Shown here in pieces: positions 1-6,915 of a stretch of DNA of 26,764 bases. The notes beneath the pieces are model-generated. The model was not told the DNA's origin. It was given only the letters and a program-made list of their open reading frames with translations, and did not search any database. A program made the position numbers and the translations under genes. Location of the stretch: the NCBI GenBank assembly GCA_046302855.1, contig JBKCHH010000034.1, forward strand, positions 1 through 26,764. The letters are read 5' to 3'. The stretch is from JBKCHH01 sp046302855. GTDB taxonomy: Bacteria > Pseudomonadota > Alphaproteobacteria > Rickettsiales > UBA8987. Position 1 is the first letter of the stretch. Each line of letters starts with the position of its first letter.

Positions 1-1174
1 TAAAATCAGGAGGGTTATTTTTATCAATTATTTCATAGGGAAAAATGGCTTCGTAACAAATTATTGGAGAAAATGTTGCTTTTATGCCATAGAAACCAAT
101 GGTTTTTAAGCCACTACCGCTTGAAAAATCATTCTCACCTGGGGTTAATTTGTTAATAAAGGGAAAAATTTTTCTAAAAGGAACAAATTCACCAAAGGGA
201 ACAAGTTTTCTTTTGTGATAATAATTGGTTATTTTACCTTTATAATCTAATACTTCAACTGCATTATAAAATTTTGGATATTCAACCCTAGTTGAACCTA
301 AAACCAAAAAAGAATTTTCTGATAAATAACTGGCTAATTTTTCTCGCAATTCTTTCTCTTCTTCTAATATATAAGGAAAAACCGCCTCTGGCAGAATAAT
401 TATTTTGGCAGATTTATCTTTTAAGGCTATTTCACCCAGCATTTCTAGCACTCTATTGGTATTGGCAAGATGAGTTGCGGGGGAATTTTTAAGTTCCTGC
501 CCAATATTTGGTTGCACTATATAGATGGTGGGAAGGCTTTTGCTCTCACCATAATTTACATGATAAAAGCCAAAACCAAGTTGCAGAGCCAATATTGTGG
601 CAAAAACATAGTATTTAAATTTTATTTTAGAAAATAGTAATAGGGAGAGAAGAACAAAAACAAAACTAAGCCCATAAACACTTATTAAAAAGCTAAGTTG
701 TGCTAGGGGTAGATATGCTAAAAAGCTATATCCCACTAAGCTCCAAGGGAATCCCCCTAAGAAATTTCCTCTAAAAAACTCTACCATTAACCAGATGGTT
801 GAAAAAAATACTATTCTTAGCAGTTCGTTTTTGGTAATTTTTATAGCTAGCCTGAATAGAATTATTTTTAGGCAAAAAAACAGGCTTAAGAAAGCAGGGA
901 TTCCAATTAGAGCAAATGGTATTAACCAATAGAAATCTTCCCCTGCAATTAAAATAGAATTTTTAATCCAATAAAGTGATGTTAAAAAAAAGCCAAAGCC
1001 AAAAAGGAATGATTTTTTTATTGGTTCTTTTTCAAAAGCACTTTGATAAAAAATGTAAATAGCCAATATTCCTAGCGGAAAAAGATAAAACGGAGGCAGA
1101 GATAGGGTTAGCAAAACTCCAGCTAAAAAATAGGTGTAGTTTTTTTGCAGTAGTTTTTTATAGTTGATATGCAT
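1..1174 (-). CDS. lnt: Apolipoprotein N-acyltransferase, 3' end cut off by window edge
   Basis: Lnt adds the third acyl chain to the N-terminal cysteine of lipoproteins in the inner membrane, the last step before Lol sorting to the outer membrane. I translated this from the minus strand: an ATG at 1174 opens a frame of 391 codons running off the left edge. The first half is a series of hydrophobic membrane segments; the second half is the periplasmic nitrilase domain. The catalytic triad is visible: Glu263 in LPEAVFPY, Lys323 in KLVPFGEF and Cys373 in IICYEAIF, matching E267/K335/C387 of E. coli Lnt. The family is about 500 residues, so roughly the last quarter is missing only because the window ends. 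It lies 75 bases downstream of the 255-aa gene on the same strand. Identification is firm; the exact start is less so because the frame stays open further upstream. Confidence 0.93.
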   Translation of the reverse strand, partial: MHINYKKLLQKNYTYFLAGVLLTLSLPPFYLFPLGILAIYIFYQSAFEKEPIKKSFLFGFGFFLTSLYWIKNSILIAGEDFYWLIPFALIGIPAFLSLFFCLKIILFRLAIKITKNELLRIVFFSTIWLMVEFFRGNFLGGFPWSLVGYSFLAYLPLAQLSFLISVYGLSFVFVLLSLLLFSKIKFKYYVFATILALQLGFGFYHVNYGESKSLPTIYIVQPNIGQELKNSPATHLANTNRVLEMLGEIALKDKSAKIIILPEAVFPYILEEEKELREKLASYLSENSFLVLGSTRVEYPKFYNAVEVLDYKGKITNYYHKRKLVPFGEFVPFRKIFPFINKLTPGENDFSSGSGLKTIGFYGIKATFSPIICYEAIFPYEIIDKNNPPDF

Positions 1175-1249
1175 CTTAAAATAGATGGCGTAATTTAGGA
1201 AAATTGCAACTATTCTGCTGTAAAGACCTATACTGTTAATTTCAACAGT

Positions 1250-2017
1250 TTATTTCTTCTTATTTCTTTTTAGCTCAATGAGAGAGGTATAATAACCCTT
1301 TTTATCCTCTTCCTCTAGATTTTTCTCTGCCTCTTGGTTTTTAACCACCTTTGGTTTTTTGGCTGGCAAGCCTTCTGGCCTTTTGTAGGTGTTTTCATAC
1401 ATCTCTAAATAAAATCCACCTTCTCTGTGAACCTTTATTTCTATAATGATTCTTTCAAGGGGCGGTTTTGCCTTAGTATTAAAAACAATAATTTTTAGCT
1501 TATTAATACCGGGGATAGAAATTTTTGGATAGTCAGTATGGAGCTTTTCTAGCAAACCCTGCGGTTTATCTATGGTTTGATAAATTTTGCCTTCTCTTAT
1601 TTCTTTCAATATCCAGTGCTGGTAAGATGGGTGCGGAAGTTTATCGTTAATTTTTTGCGGATGCAGTTTTAAATCAACATCAATTTTTTCTGCCACTAGG
1701 CTAAACCTGTTGTTATTAGTTTTGGCTATTCTTATGAGGGCAAAATTTCCTATATATCCCTTTGCCTTTTCTTCTGGAGAAACTTGATAGTTTTTTATCC
1801 AAACTTGCAAAGCTGGGTTGGCTTCATCACTATAAAGGGGCTGTTCTTTTGATACGATAAATTTTTGTTTAACATGTTCTAGCTTATCTTTAGCATCGGC
1901 AAAGCTGGCAAAGCGAAAAAGACCGTTGATACTGGCTTCTATAAGTTCATGCTTAATATTGGCTACAATTTTATTGTAGGGTTGTTTAGTTGTTGCTTCC
2001 TGCTTTTGTTCTTGCAT
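1250..2017 (-). CDS. Hypothetical protein, 255 aa, function not recognised
   Basis: I do not recognise this protein. It has no signal peptide or membrane segment and is highly charged, with many Lys and Glu, so it is probably cytoplasmic. The N-terminal ~20 residues are Gln/Lys/Glu-rich; the middle mixes predicted strands and helices; the C-terminal ~40 residues are Lys/Glu-rich and probably disordered, ending in RNKKK. The ATG at 2017 is preceded by an AGAGAGG-type ribosome binding site, which supports the start. It lies between the ArsR-type gene (106 bases upstream) and lnt (75 bases downstream), all on the minus strand, so co-transcription is possible. Base composition resembles its neighbours, giving no sign of recent transfer. 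The frame is long, free of stops and has a good ribosome site, so it is very likely real. Confidence 0.8.
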   Translation of the reverse strand: MQEQKQEATTKQPYNKIVANIKHELIEASINGLFRFASFADAKDKLEHVKQKFIVSKEQPLYSDEANPALQVWIKNYQVSPEEKAKGYIGNFALIRIAKTNNNRFSLVAEKIDVDLKLHPQKINDKLPHPSYQHWILKEIREGKIYQTIDKPQGLLEKLHTDYPKISIPGINKLKIIVFNTKAKPPLERIIIEIKVHREGGFYLEMYENTYKRPEGLPAKKPKVVKNQEAEKNLEEEDKKGYYTSLIELKRNKKK

Positions 2018-2123
2018 TTTTTAACCTCTCTTTTTTGACTTTAAAAAGTCTTAAAAATTATTCCCTTATTAAATAGTAGAAAAGTTAATAATTGGTTAAG
2101 AGAATGAAAAAAATATATTTTAT

Positions 2124-2432
2124 TTATAACTTAAGTTTTGCATCACCTTCTTCATCTGCCTGCCCACGCAGTAGATTGGCTAGCTTTTTTACCTTTTTGC
2201 GGTTTATTTTATATACGATAGATCTGCCATTTTTATGTGCCTGCACAAGCGAGCAGTTTTTAAGTTGCGACAAGTGAAAAGACATGGTGGTAGAGGGAAC
2301 ACCAATTTTAGCGGCTATATCCCCCGCTGATAAGCCTTGTTCCTCTGGTAATTCTACTAATAGTTTAAATACCGCAAAGCGAGATTCCTGCGCTAGGGCA
2401 GAAAAGGCAGATATGGCTTTTGAATCTTTCAT
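2124..2432 (-). CDS. ArsR-family winged-helix transcriptional regulator
   Basis: A 102-aa regulator of the ArsR/SmtB superfamily, a dimeric winged-helix repressor that usually responds to a metal or small effector. Visible features: an N-terminal helix (residues 5-28, with ALAQESRFAVFKLL), the helix-turn-helix with recognition helix around residues 35-60 (AAKIGVPSTTMSFHLSQL), and the wing near residues 62-75 (HKNGRSIVYKI). The ELCVCDL-type Cys pair of classical arsenic or cadmium sensors is absent; the only Cys lies in LKNCSLV after the recognition helix, so a single-Cys redox or metal sensor, or a non-metal effector, is possible. The C-terminal ~15 residues are acidic, then Lys-rich. It is first in a minus-strand run with the 255-aa gene and lnt. 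No arsenic genes are nearby, so the target is unknown. A small inverted repeat lies about 23 bases upstream of the start. Confidence 0.88.
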   Translation of the reverse strand: MKDSKAISAFSALAQESRFAVFKLLVELPEEQGLSAGDIAAKIGVPSTTMSFHLSQLKNCSLVQAHKNGRSIVYKINRKKVKKLANLLRGQADEEGDAKLKL

Positions 2433-2454
2433 TACTTCAACAATTTTAAATATA

Positions 2455-2469
2455 TAGTTAGCTCAACTA
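2455..2469. promoter_or_regulatory. Short inverted repeat upstream of the ArsR-type gene, candidate operator
   Basis: TAGTT and AACTA form a 5-base inverted repeat with a 5-base spacer, 23 bases upstream of the ArsR-type start codon. On the minus strand it is followed at once by a TATATT stretch that could be a -10 element. ArsR proteins commonly bind imperfect palindromes over their own promoters, so autoregulation is plausible. The arms are short and the region is AT-rich, so chance occurrence is a real possibility. Confidence 0.25.
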
Positions 2470-2609
2470 ATTATGCATCTAAACAGGATAAAATAATAAT
2501 TCAAGGATATTTTCAGTACTATAAAAATTAGGAAAACCGTTATTGCTGTAAATTTTTTATAACTTTGCTGTTTATTTTAGTAAGTTATTATTTATATATG
2601 CACCTCTAT

Positions 2610-2684
2610 TGGGTCGTAGCCAAGTGGTAAGGCAGTGGTTTTTGGTACCACCATCCCTAGGTTCGAATCCTAGCGACCCAGCCA
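2610..2684 (+). tRNA. tRNA-Gln (anticodon TTG)
   Basis: A complete cloverleaf folds by eye. The acceptor arm TGGGTCG pairs with CGACCCA; the D arm is GCC...GGC; the anticodon stem GTGGT/ACCAC encloses the loop TTTTGGT with anticodon TTG; the T arm CTAGG/CCTAG encloses TTCGAAT. Discriminator G and an encoded CCA end follow. The U1-A72 pair is typical of bacterial glutamine tRNA. Length is 75 bases including CCA. The coaBC start lies 41 bases downstream on the same strand with no obvious terminator between. A TATATA box at 2593-2598 could be the -10 element, but I see no well-placed -35. Confidence 0.96.
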
Positions 2685-2697
2685 CTTAACAATAAGT

Positions 2698-2724
2698 AAA
2701 GACCTTTGCATAATTCGCTTATAT
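2698..2724 (+). repeat. 27-base copy of the left terminus of the dispersed palindromic repeat
   Basis: These 27 bases, starting AAAGACCTTTGC, are identical to 23505-23531, the left end of the palindromic element between pdxH and serA. Identity stops one base before the coaBC start codon region. The rest of the element is absent, so this is either a solo end left by deletion or the breakpoint of a rearrangement. It now forms most of the tRNA-Gln to coaBC spacer and therefore the coaBC leader. Confidence 0.85.
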
Positions 2725-2725
2725 T

Positions 2726-3916
2726 ATGAAAAAAATTCTCATAGTAGCAACTGGTAGCATCGCCTGCGTTAAGATTCCTGAAATTATCAAGCTGTTTAAA
2801 GAAAAAAACTATCAACTAGATTTTGTTCTAACTGAAGGTGCCAAGCAGTTTATAACGCCCCTTTCTATAGCCTCACTTAACAACGCCCCTGTATACGATA
2901 ATTTATTTTCTCTAAAAGATGAAGCTGAAATGGGGCATATTAGGCTATCACGGGAGAGTGATTTGATACTTGTTTTGCCAGCCAGCTTTAACTTCATCAA
3001 CAAGGTTGCAAGTGGCATTGCGGATGATTTGGCAAGCACGGTGGTAGCTGCCTCTAACAAGCCAGTAATTTTTGTGCCCGCTATGAATCATTTTATGTGG
3101 CACAATAAAATTCTCTCGCAAAATATTCTAAAGCTAAAAAATCTAGGATACAGTTTTTTAGACACAGAAGAAGGTGAGCTTGCCTGCGGTGAATATGGCG
3201 ATGGCAGGCTTTTAGAGCCTAAAAAAATTGTGCAACAGGTGGAGGAGTTTTTTCATAAATCTTTAGTTTTAAGGGGCAAAAAAATAATTATTACCGCTGG
3301 TGCCACTGTTGAAAAAATAGACCCAGTTAGGTTTATCTCCAACCATTCCTCCGGCAAGCAGGGCTACTACATAGCAAAAAAATTGAGTGAGAATGGGGCA
3401 GAGGTATTGTTAATTCTTGGCAAAAATGAACTTAAAGATAATTCGCCAAACATTAAGGTGGTAAATGTTTCTTCCGCTAATGAAATGTTAGAAAAGGTAA
3501 AGGAAAACCTGCCAGCGGATATTTTTATTTCAGCTGCTGCTGTATGTGATTTTAAAATAGAAACCTATTCCAAAGACAAAATAAAAAAGCAAAACAAAAA
3601 CTTAGAGCTAAAGTTTGATAAAACAGTAGATGTTTTAAAAGAAATTTCACAATCTAAAAAACGCCCAAGATTTGTTATAGGCTTTGCCGCTGAAAGTAAT
3701 AATTTGGTAGAAAATGCTAAAATAAAACTAAAAGAAAAAAATCTAGATTTAATTATAGCCAATGATATAAAAGGGGGAGAAGTTTTTGGCGGTGAAGAAA
3801 ATTCTTTGGTCTATTTTATAGATAAAAAATCTGCTAAAAAAATTGATGCCAAAACCAAGCAACAGGTAGCCGATAAGGTTTTGGAATATATAAATAATCT
3901 CTATGGAAATAACTAA
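2726..3916 (+). CDS. coaBC: Bifunctional phosphopantothenoylcysteine decarboxylase/synthetase CoaBC (Dfp)
   Basis: CoaBC joins cysteine to 4'-phosphopantothenate (CoaB, CTP-dependent) and decarboxylates the product to 4'-phosphopantetheine (CoaC, FMN-dependent), two steps of coenzyme A synthesis in the cytoplasm. At 396 aa it has the usual full length. The CoaC half (residues 1-185) shows the catalytic His71 in EMGHIRLS, PASFNFINK for FMN binding, PAMN at 118-121 and active-site Cys154 in ELACGEYGDGRL. The CoaB half begins near residue 190 with ITAGATVEKIDPVR, then SNHSSGKQG, the ISAAAVCDF region with its Lys-rich loop, and GFAAES. The ATG at 2726 is right for the family, but there is no clear ribosome binding site; the repeat end at 2698-2724 occupies that position. 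The gene overlaps the downstream MscS gene by 14 bases, indicating translational coupling. Confidence 0.96.
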   Translation: MKKILIVATGSIACVKIPEIIKLFKEKNYQLDFVLTEGAKQFITPLSIASLNNAPVYDNLFSLKDEAEMGHIRLSRESDLILVLPASFNFINKVASGIADDLASTVVAASNKPVIFVPAMNHFMWHNKILSQNILKLKNLGYSFLDTEEGELACGEYGDGRLLEPKKIVQQVEEFFHKSLVLRGKKIIITAGATVEKIDPVRFISNHSSGKQGYYIAKKLSENGAEVLLILGKNELKDNSPNIKVVNVSSANEMLEKVKENLPADIFISAAAVCDFKIETYSKDKIKKQNKNLELKFDKTVDVLKEISQSKKRPRFVIGFAAESNNLVENAKIKLKEKNLDLIIANDIKGGEVFGGEENSLVYFIDKKSAKKIDAKTKQQVADKVLEYINNLYGNN

Positions 3917-4724
3917 AATAAATTTTGATACCTTAATAAATAAGCTAATTTTAGGCTCTATAGATTTTGTTATCGCCATACTAATTTTTATTATTGGCGT
4001 TTGGTTTGCTAAGAAGGTTTCTAACGCTATAGAAAAGGCATTTCAATCAAGGCATTTAGATCAAGGGCTTATAACATTCTTAAGAACACCAGTTTACATA
4101 TTAATTATAATTATAGTTGGCACCATCGCTTTGAATAGAATTGGTATTCAAACCACCTCTTTCATTGCGGTGCTTGGCACTATGGGTATTGCCATTGGGC
4201 TTGCCTTTAAAGATTATCTAACCAATTTCACCTCTGGCTTTTTAATTTTGTTTCTAAAACCCTTCAAGATTGGTAGCTACATTGAAGTAAATGGCGTGCA
4301 AGGCACTGTAGATGAAATTAGAATGTTAAATACAAAAATTATCTCACCAGAAAATAAATCCATCTACATTCCCAATGCCGATTTGGTTTCCAAGCCCCTT
4401 ACTAATCACAATGAAAATATAGAGCGGGTGATAGAGTTTAAATTCGCCATTAATTATAATGAAGATTTAAAAAGGGTAAAAAAGGTGGTGCTAGAGGCTT
4501 TAAAGGGCAACAAATATCTAATAAGAAAAAATGAGATTGTAATTGGCATCTGGCATATTTTTGACAACCATATGGAGCTACTGGTTAAGGTGTGGATAAA
4601 AACAGCAGATTTTCAAGATGCGAAAATAAGCCTTAATGAGCAGATAAAAGATGCTCTATTTAGCAACCAAATTCTTAACCCTCATCAAGTGGTTGAGGTT
4701 AAGGGTATTAAGCAAGGTTCTTAA
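3903..4724 (+). CDS. mscS: Small-conductance mechanosensitive channel, MscS family
   Basis: MscS channels sit in the inner membrane and release solutes when tension rises on osmotic downshift. This 273-aa protein has the size and layout of minimal E. coli MscS: membrane helices at about 18-40 and 60-80, then the pore-lining third helix (about 90-125) with the Gly/Ala pattern GTMGIAIGLAFKDYLTN. The beta domain follows with KPFKIGSYIEVNGVQGTV and the IPNADL motif, then an alpha/beta C-terminal domain. The start overlaps the end of coaBC by 14 bases, so the two are probably one transcript. Functionally it fits with the potassium genes further right (trkA, kdp), as all serve turgor control. Family assignment is firm; mscS is used for the family rather than proven orthology. 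Confidence 0.93.
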   Translation: MEITKINFDTLINKLILGSIDFVIAILIFIIGVWFAKKVSNAIEKAFQSRHLDQGLITFLRTPVYILIIIIVGTIALNRIGIQTTSFIAVLGTMGIAIGLAFKDYLTNFTSGFLILFLKPFKIGSYIEVNGVQGTVDEIRMLNTKIISPENKSIYIPNADLVSKPLTNHNENIERVIEFKFAINYNEDLKRVKKVVLEALKGNKYLIRKNEIVIGIWHIFDNHMELLVKVWIKTADFQDAKISLNEQIKDALFSNQILNPHQVVEVKGIKQGS

Positions 4725-4750
4725 AAAAAACCCCAAGCAAAAACAAAGTT

Positions 4751-5980
4751 TTATTTCAAATCATTTGGTAGGGCATCGAAATCTAGAGGTTTAGGAATGC
4801 CATTGTTGACGGGTTTTGCTCCAGATTTATTTTGATTCACTGAATCTGGCAATGGTGGCAAATCTAGTATTTCAAAATCTGGCGGGGCTGGAATATTATT
4901 ATTTGGGTTTGTAGTTGGTGGGGTTTTAGGGGGTTGCGTAGGTATTTGAGGATTGCTTGGTTTAGCATTTGGTTGATTGTTGGGCTGTAGTGATTTTTCA
5001 ATATCATCTGGATTAAATTCATTACCAAAGCCAGTATTGGTTGTTGGATTATTAGCTGGAGCAGGAATATTGGGAACCGGTGGATTAACTGGCGGAGTAT
5101 TTTGAGGGGTATTTTCAGGTTTAGTAGGAGGGTTTGGGTTATTATTAGCTGGGCTAGGTATCTGTGGATTTGCTGGCTTAGCTGGCTCGCCACTGCCTCC
5201 AAGTTGCCCATCTAAACTCTCTAGTGGCACAAATTCATCAGTAATAAAATCTGGTAATTTTTGTTGTTTTGGCTCTTCTGCCTTTGGTGCAGTAGCTGGC
5301 GGAGAATTTGTTTCAGGCTGTATGTTATTATCAAGTGGTTTTAAGATATTATCTCGATTAACCGTATTAATTTCTATAATACCGCCCTTGGCGTAAATTG
5401 GCCCATCTAGTTTAGAAATAAAAATCTCTCCCTTTTTTTCTGCCAATAGTTGCTTACGAAAAAGTTTATTGCGTTCTTCATCATCTGGCACACGCAAATA
5501 GGCTAGCCTATCATTATACTTAAACGCTGGCTCTATCCTTGGGCAGGCAAGAAGAGTGTATTTATCTTTATAGTGATTATAGGCAAAAACTAGATAGATT
5601 TCATTAGGTTCAAAATTATAATCATAAATATCTTCTATTTGAATGTAGATTTTTTCTTCTTTTTTAACATTGCCCTTAAAAGGCTCCACCACTTCAAAAG
5701 CTACATTTTGCCTTTCTCTACCAAAAATTAGAATACTAGCACCCAGTTCTTGTTGCTCTATAAATCTACCGGTAAAAACTAAATCTGAATATTTTCTGCC
5801 ACTGTTAAAGTTATTGCGAAAGCAAAACCTATCACTTCTAGCGGGCACTGTATATGGCAGGTCTTCAACCACTTCTGGCCTTGGCTTTGCATAGGCAACT
5901 GGAACTACAAAAAACAACAGTAGCAACGCAACTATCTTCTTAAAAAAAAGAGGATATCTGTTAATTGCTTTGTTGAACAT
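4751..5980 (-). CDS. Secreted protein with netrin/TIMP-like domain and Pro/Asn-rich tail
   Basis: A 409-aa protein with a clear N-terminal signal peptide: basic FFKK, a hydrophobic run of Leu/Phe/Val and a likely cleavage after VAYA near residue 31. Residues about 50-170 carry a beta-rich pattern (SDLVFTGRF, FEVVEPFKGNV, NEIYLVFA, LLACPRIEP) like bacterial netrin/TIMP-like (NTR-fold) domains; this is a pattern judgement. Paired Cys, one near FCFRNN and one in LLACPR, could form the disulfide such domains use. Residues about 220-409 are low complexity, rich in Pro, Asn, Gln and Thr, probably disordered and extracytoplasmic. Three short acidic DF-containing motifs recur in this tail. The start overlaps the 3' end of recO by 20 bases, suggesting one transcript. 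The role is unknown; an envelope or secreted binding protein is plausible. Confidence 0.8.
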   Translation of the reverse strand: MFNKAINRYPLFFKKIVALLLLFFVVPVAYAKPRPEVVEDLPYTVPARSDRFCFRNNFNSGRKYSDLVFTGRFIEQQELGASILIFGRERQNVAFEVVEPFKGNVKKEEKIYIQIEDIYDYNFEPNEIYLVFAYNHYKDKYTLLACPRIEPAFKYNDRLAYLRVPDDEERNKLFRKQLLAEKKGEIFISKLDGPIYAKGGIIEINTVNRDNILKPLDNNIQPETNSPPATAPKAEEPKQQKLPDFITDEFVPLESLDGQLGGSGEPAKPANPQIPSPANNNPNPPTKPENTPQNTPPVNPPVPNIPAPANNPTTNTGFGNEFNPDDIEKSLQPNNQPNAKPSNPQIPTQPPKTPPTTNPNNNIPAPPDFEILDLPPLPDSVNQNKSGAKPVNNGIPKPLDFDALPNDLK

Positions 5981-6713
5981 TTATTTTTCCTAACTTATCT
6001 AAGAATAAATTGTAAATTTCTGGCCATTTAAAAATACTAATGTGGCGGTTAATATTTTTAAACAGAAAATATCTGGTTATTTTTAATGTTTCATAAATAT
6101 CTCTAAAATCAATATTTTTTAAATCACTAACATTATTACAGCAGAGTAAATTGTTTAGAAGAAATAACTTATCTTTATATGCTTCGCCCTCTTTTCTGCA
6201 CACGGCTCCGCCAGAGTTAGGGGAAAGATAAAATAAATCTTCCCGAACGCCACTTACTACGCATTTTTCTAAATCTAGCCCAAAGCCAATTTCTTTTAAA
6301 AGCTCTTTTTCGAACATAGCATAGTTGCTAAGAAACAGCTTTTCTTCTTGATTAGAATTGGCAATTAAATTCAAAAGAACAGTAAATAATTTGGGGTGAG
6401 AATCCTCTTCCGCCAAGCACTTATCTATAAGCATAACGGCAGAGCTAAACGCCATTAGCTTTACAGAGCTAGAAATAAGGTGGGAGGCTATTTCTTTTTT
6501 CAGCTCGCACTTATAAAAGCCAAGACCATCATTGCTTTTGCCACTCCACTCAACATCAACTAGGGTGGCAATTTGGGTTAGGGGAAGGTTTTTTTTAGAA
6601 TTATTAACAAGGGCAGATTTTAAACCCCTGTGATGGGTAAATATTTTTAATATTATATATTTTTCCCCATATTTATTTGCACTTATGACGATACCTTCAT
6701 CACGCCAGTTCAT
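5961..6713 (-). CDS. recO: DNA repair protein RecO
   Basis: RecO works with RecR (and RecF) to load RecA onto SSB-coated single-stranded DNA and to anneal strands. The 250-aa protein starts with MNWRDEGIVIS, a hallmark of the N-terminal OB fold of alphaproteobacterial RecO. It continues with the helical domain, including FEKELLKEIGFGLDLEKC and the YLSPNSGGAVC segment. The classical four-Cys zinc site is not present in full, as in many RecO proteins. The stop codon lies inside the start of the downstream secreted-protein gene (20-base overlap). A good minus-strand promoter lies 23-51 bases upstream of the ATG, in the region shared with the divergent trkA. Confidence 0.93.
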   Translation of the reverse strand: MNWRDEGIVISANKYGEKYIILKIFTHHRGLKSALVNNSKKNLPLTQIATLVDVEWSGKSNDGLGFYKCELKKEIASHLISSSVKLMAFSSAVMLIDKCLAEEDSHPKLFTVLLNLIANSNQEEKLFLSNYAMFEKELLKEIGFGLDLEKCVVSGVREDLFYLSPNSGGAVCRKEGEAYKDKLFLLNNLLCCNNVSDLKNIDFRDIYETLKITRYFLFKNINRHISIFKWPEIYNLFLDKLGKINVQQSN

Positions 6714-6735
6714 AGTTCTAAAACGGTTAATAGGT

Positions 6736-6764
6736 TTTATACTACAGAGTTTTTCTAATTACAA
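6736..6764 (-). promoter_or_regulatory. Predicted sigma-70-type promoter of recO
   Basis: On the minus strand, -35 TTGTAA (6764-6759, 4 of 6 consensus bases) is followed by a 17-base spacer and -10 TATAAA (6741-6736, 5 of 6). Transcription would begin near 6729, giving a leader of about 15 bases before the recO ATG at 6713. Spacing and position are good, but AT-rich DNA yields such matches by chance. Confidence 0.5.
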
Positions 6765-6864
6765 ACAGGAAAAGTTTTTTACGATAAAAGTAATTTATGC
6801 CAATCCCATCAAATCATACCCAACCCTTACAATTTTGGTATTGTCGCCTACCCCATCACAAAAC

Positions 6865-6893
6865 TTGATTTATGAAACCATAAGGCTTATAAG
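6865..6893 (+). promoter_or_regulatory. Predicted sigma-70-type promoter of trkA
   Basis: -35 TTGATT (6865-6870, 4 of 6) and -10 TATAAG (6888-6893, 5 of 6) are separated by 17 bases. Transcription would start near 6900, 16 bases before the trkA ATG at 6916. This supports 6916 as the true start, since an upstream start near 6685 would lie before the promoter. Confidence 0.52.
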
Positions 6894-6915
6894 AAACTCG
6901 CATAAAAGAACCTTC

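Noticed and set aside
2037..2050. GACTTTAAAAAGTC palindrome upstream of the 255-aa gene, considered as terminator or operator
   Set aside because: Usable stem is only 5-6 bases with a tiny loop and no proper T-tract; AT-rich spacers give such matches by chance.
2092..2277. Plus-strand 61-codon frame opposite the ArsR-type gene
   Set aside because: It is antisense to a well-supported regulator and its peptide shows no family features.
4864..5211. Minus-strand 115-codon frame inside the Pro/Asn-rich tail
   Set aside because: It is a frame-shifted reading of the low-complexity repeat of the secreted protein; the Leu/Ile/Gln-rich peptide is what shifted Pro/Asn codons produce.
6685..6915. 77-codon upstream extension of trkA
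   Set aside because: TrkA proteins begin with the Rossmann motif MKIIICGSG at 6916, the length from there is normal, and a good promoter lies at 6865-6893 inside the extension. The region also holds the recO promoter.
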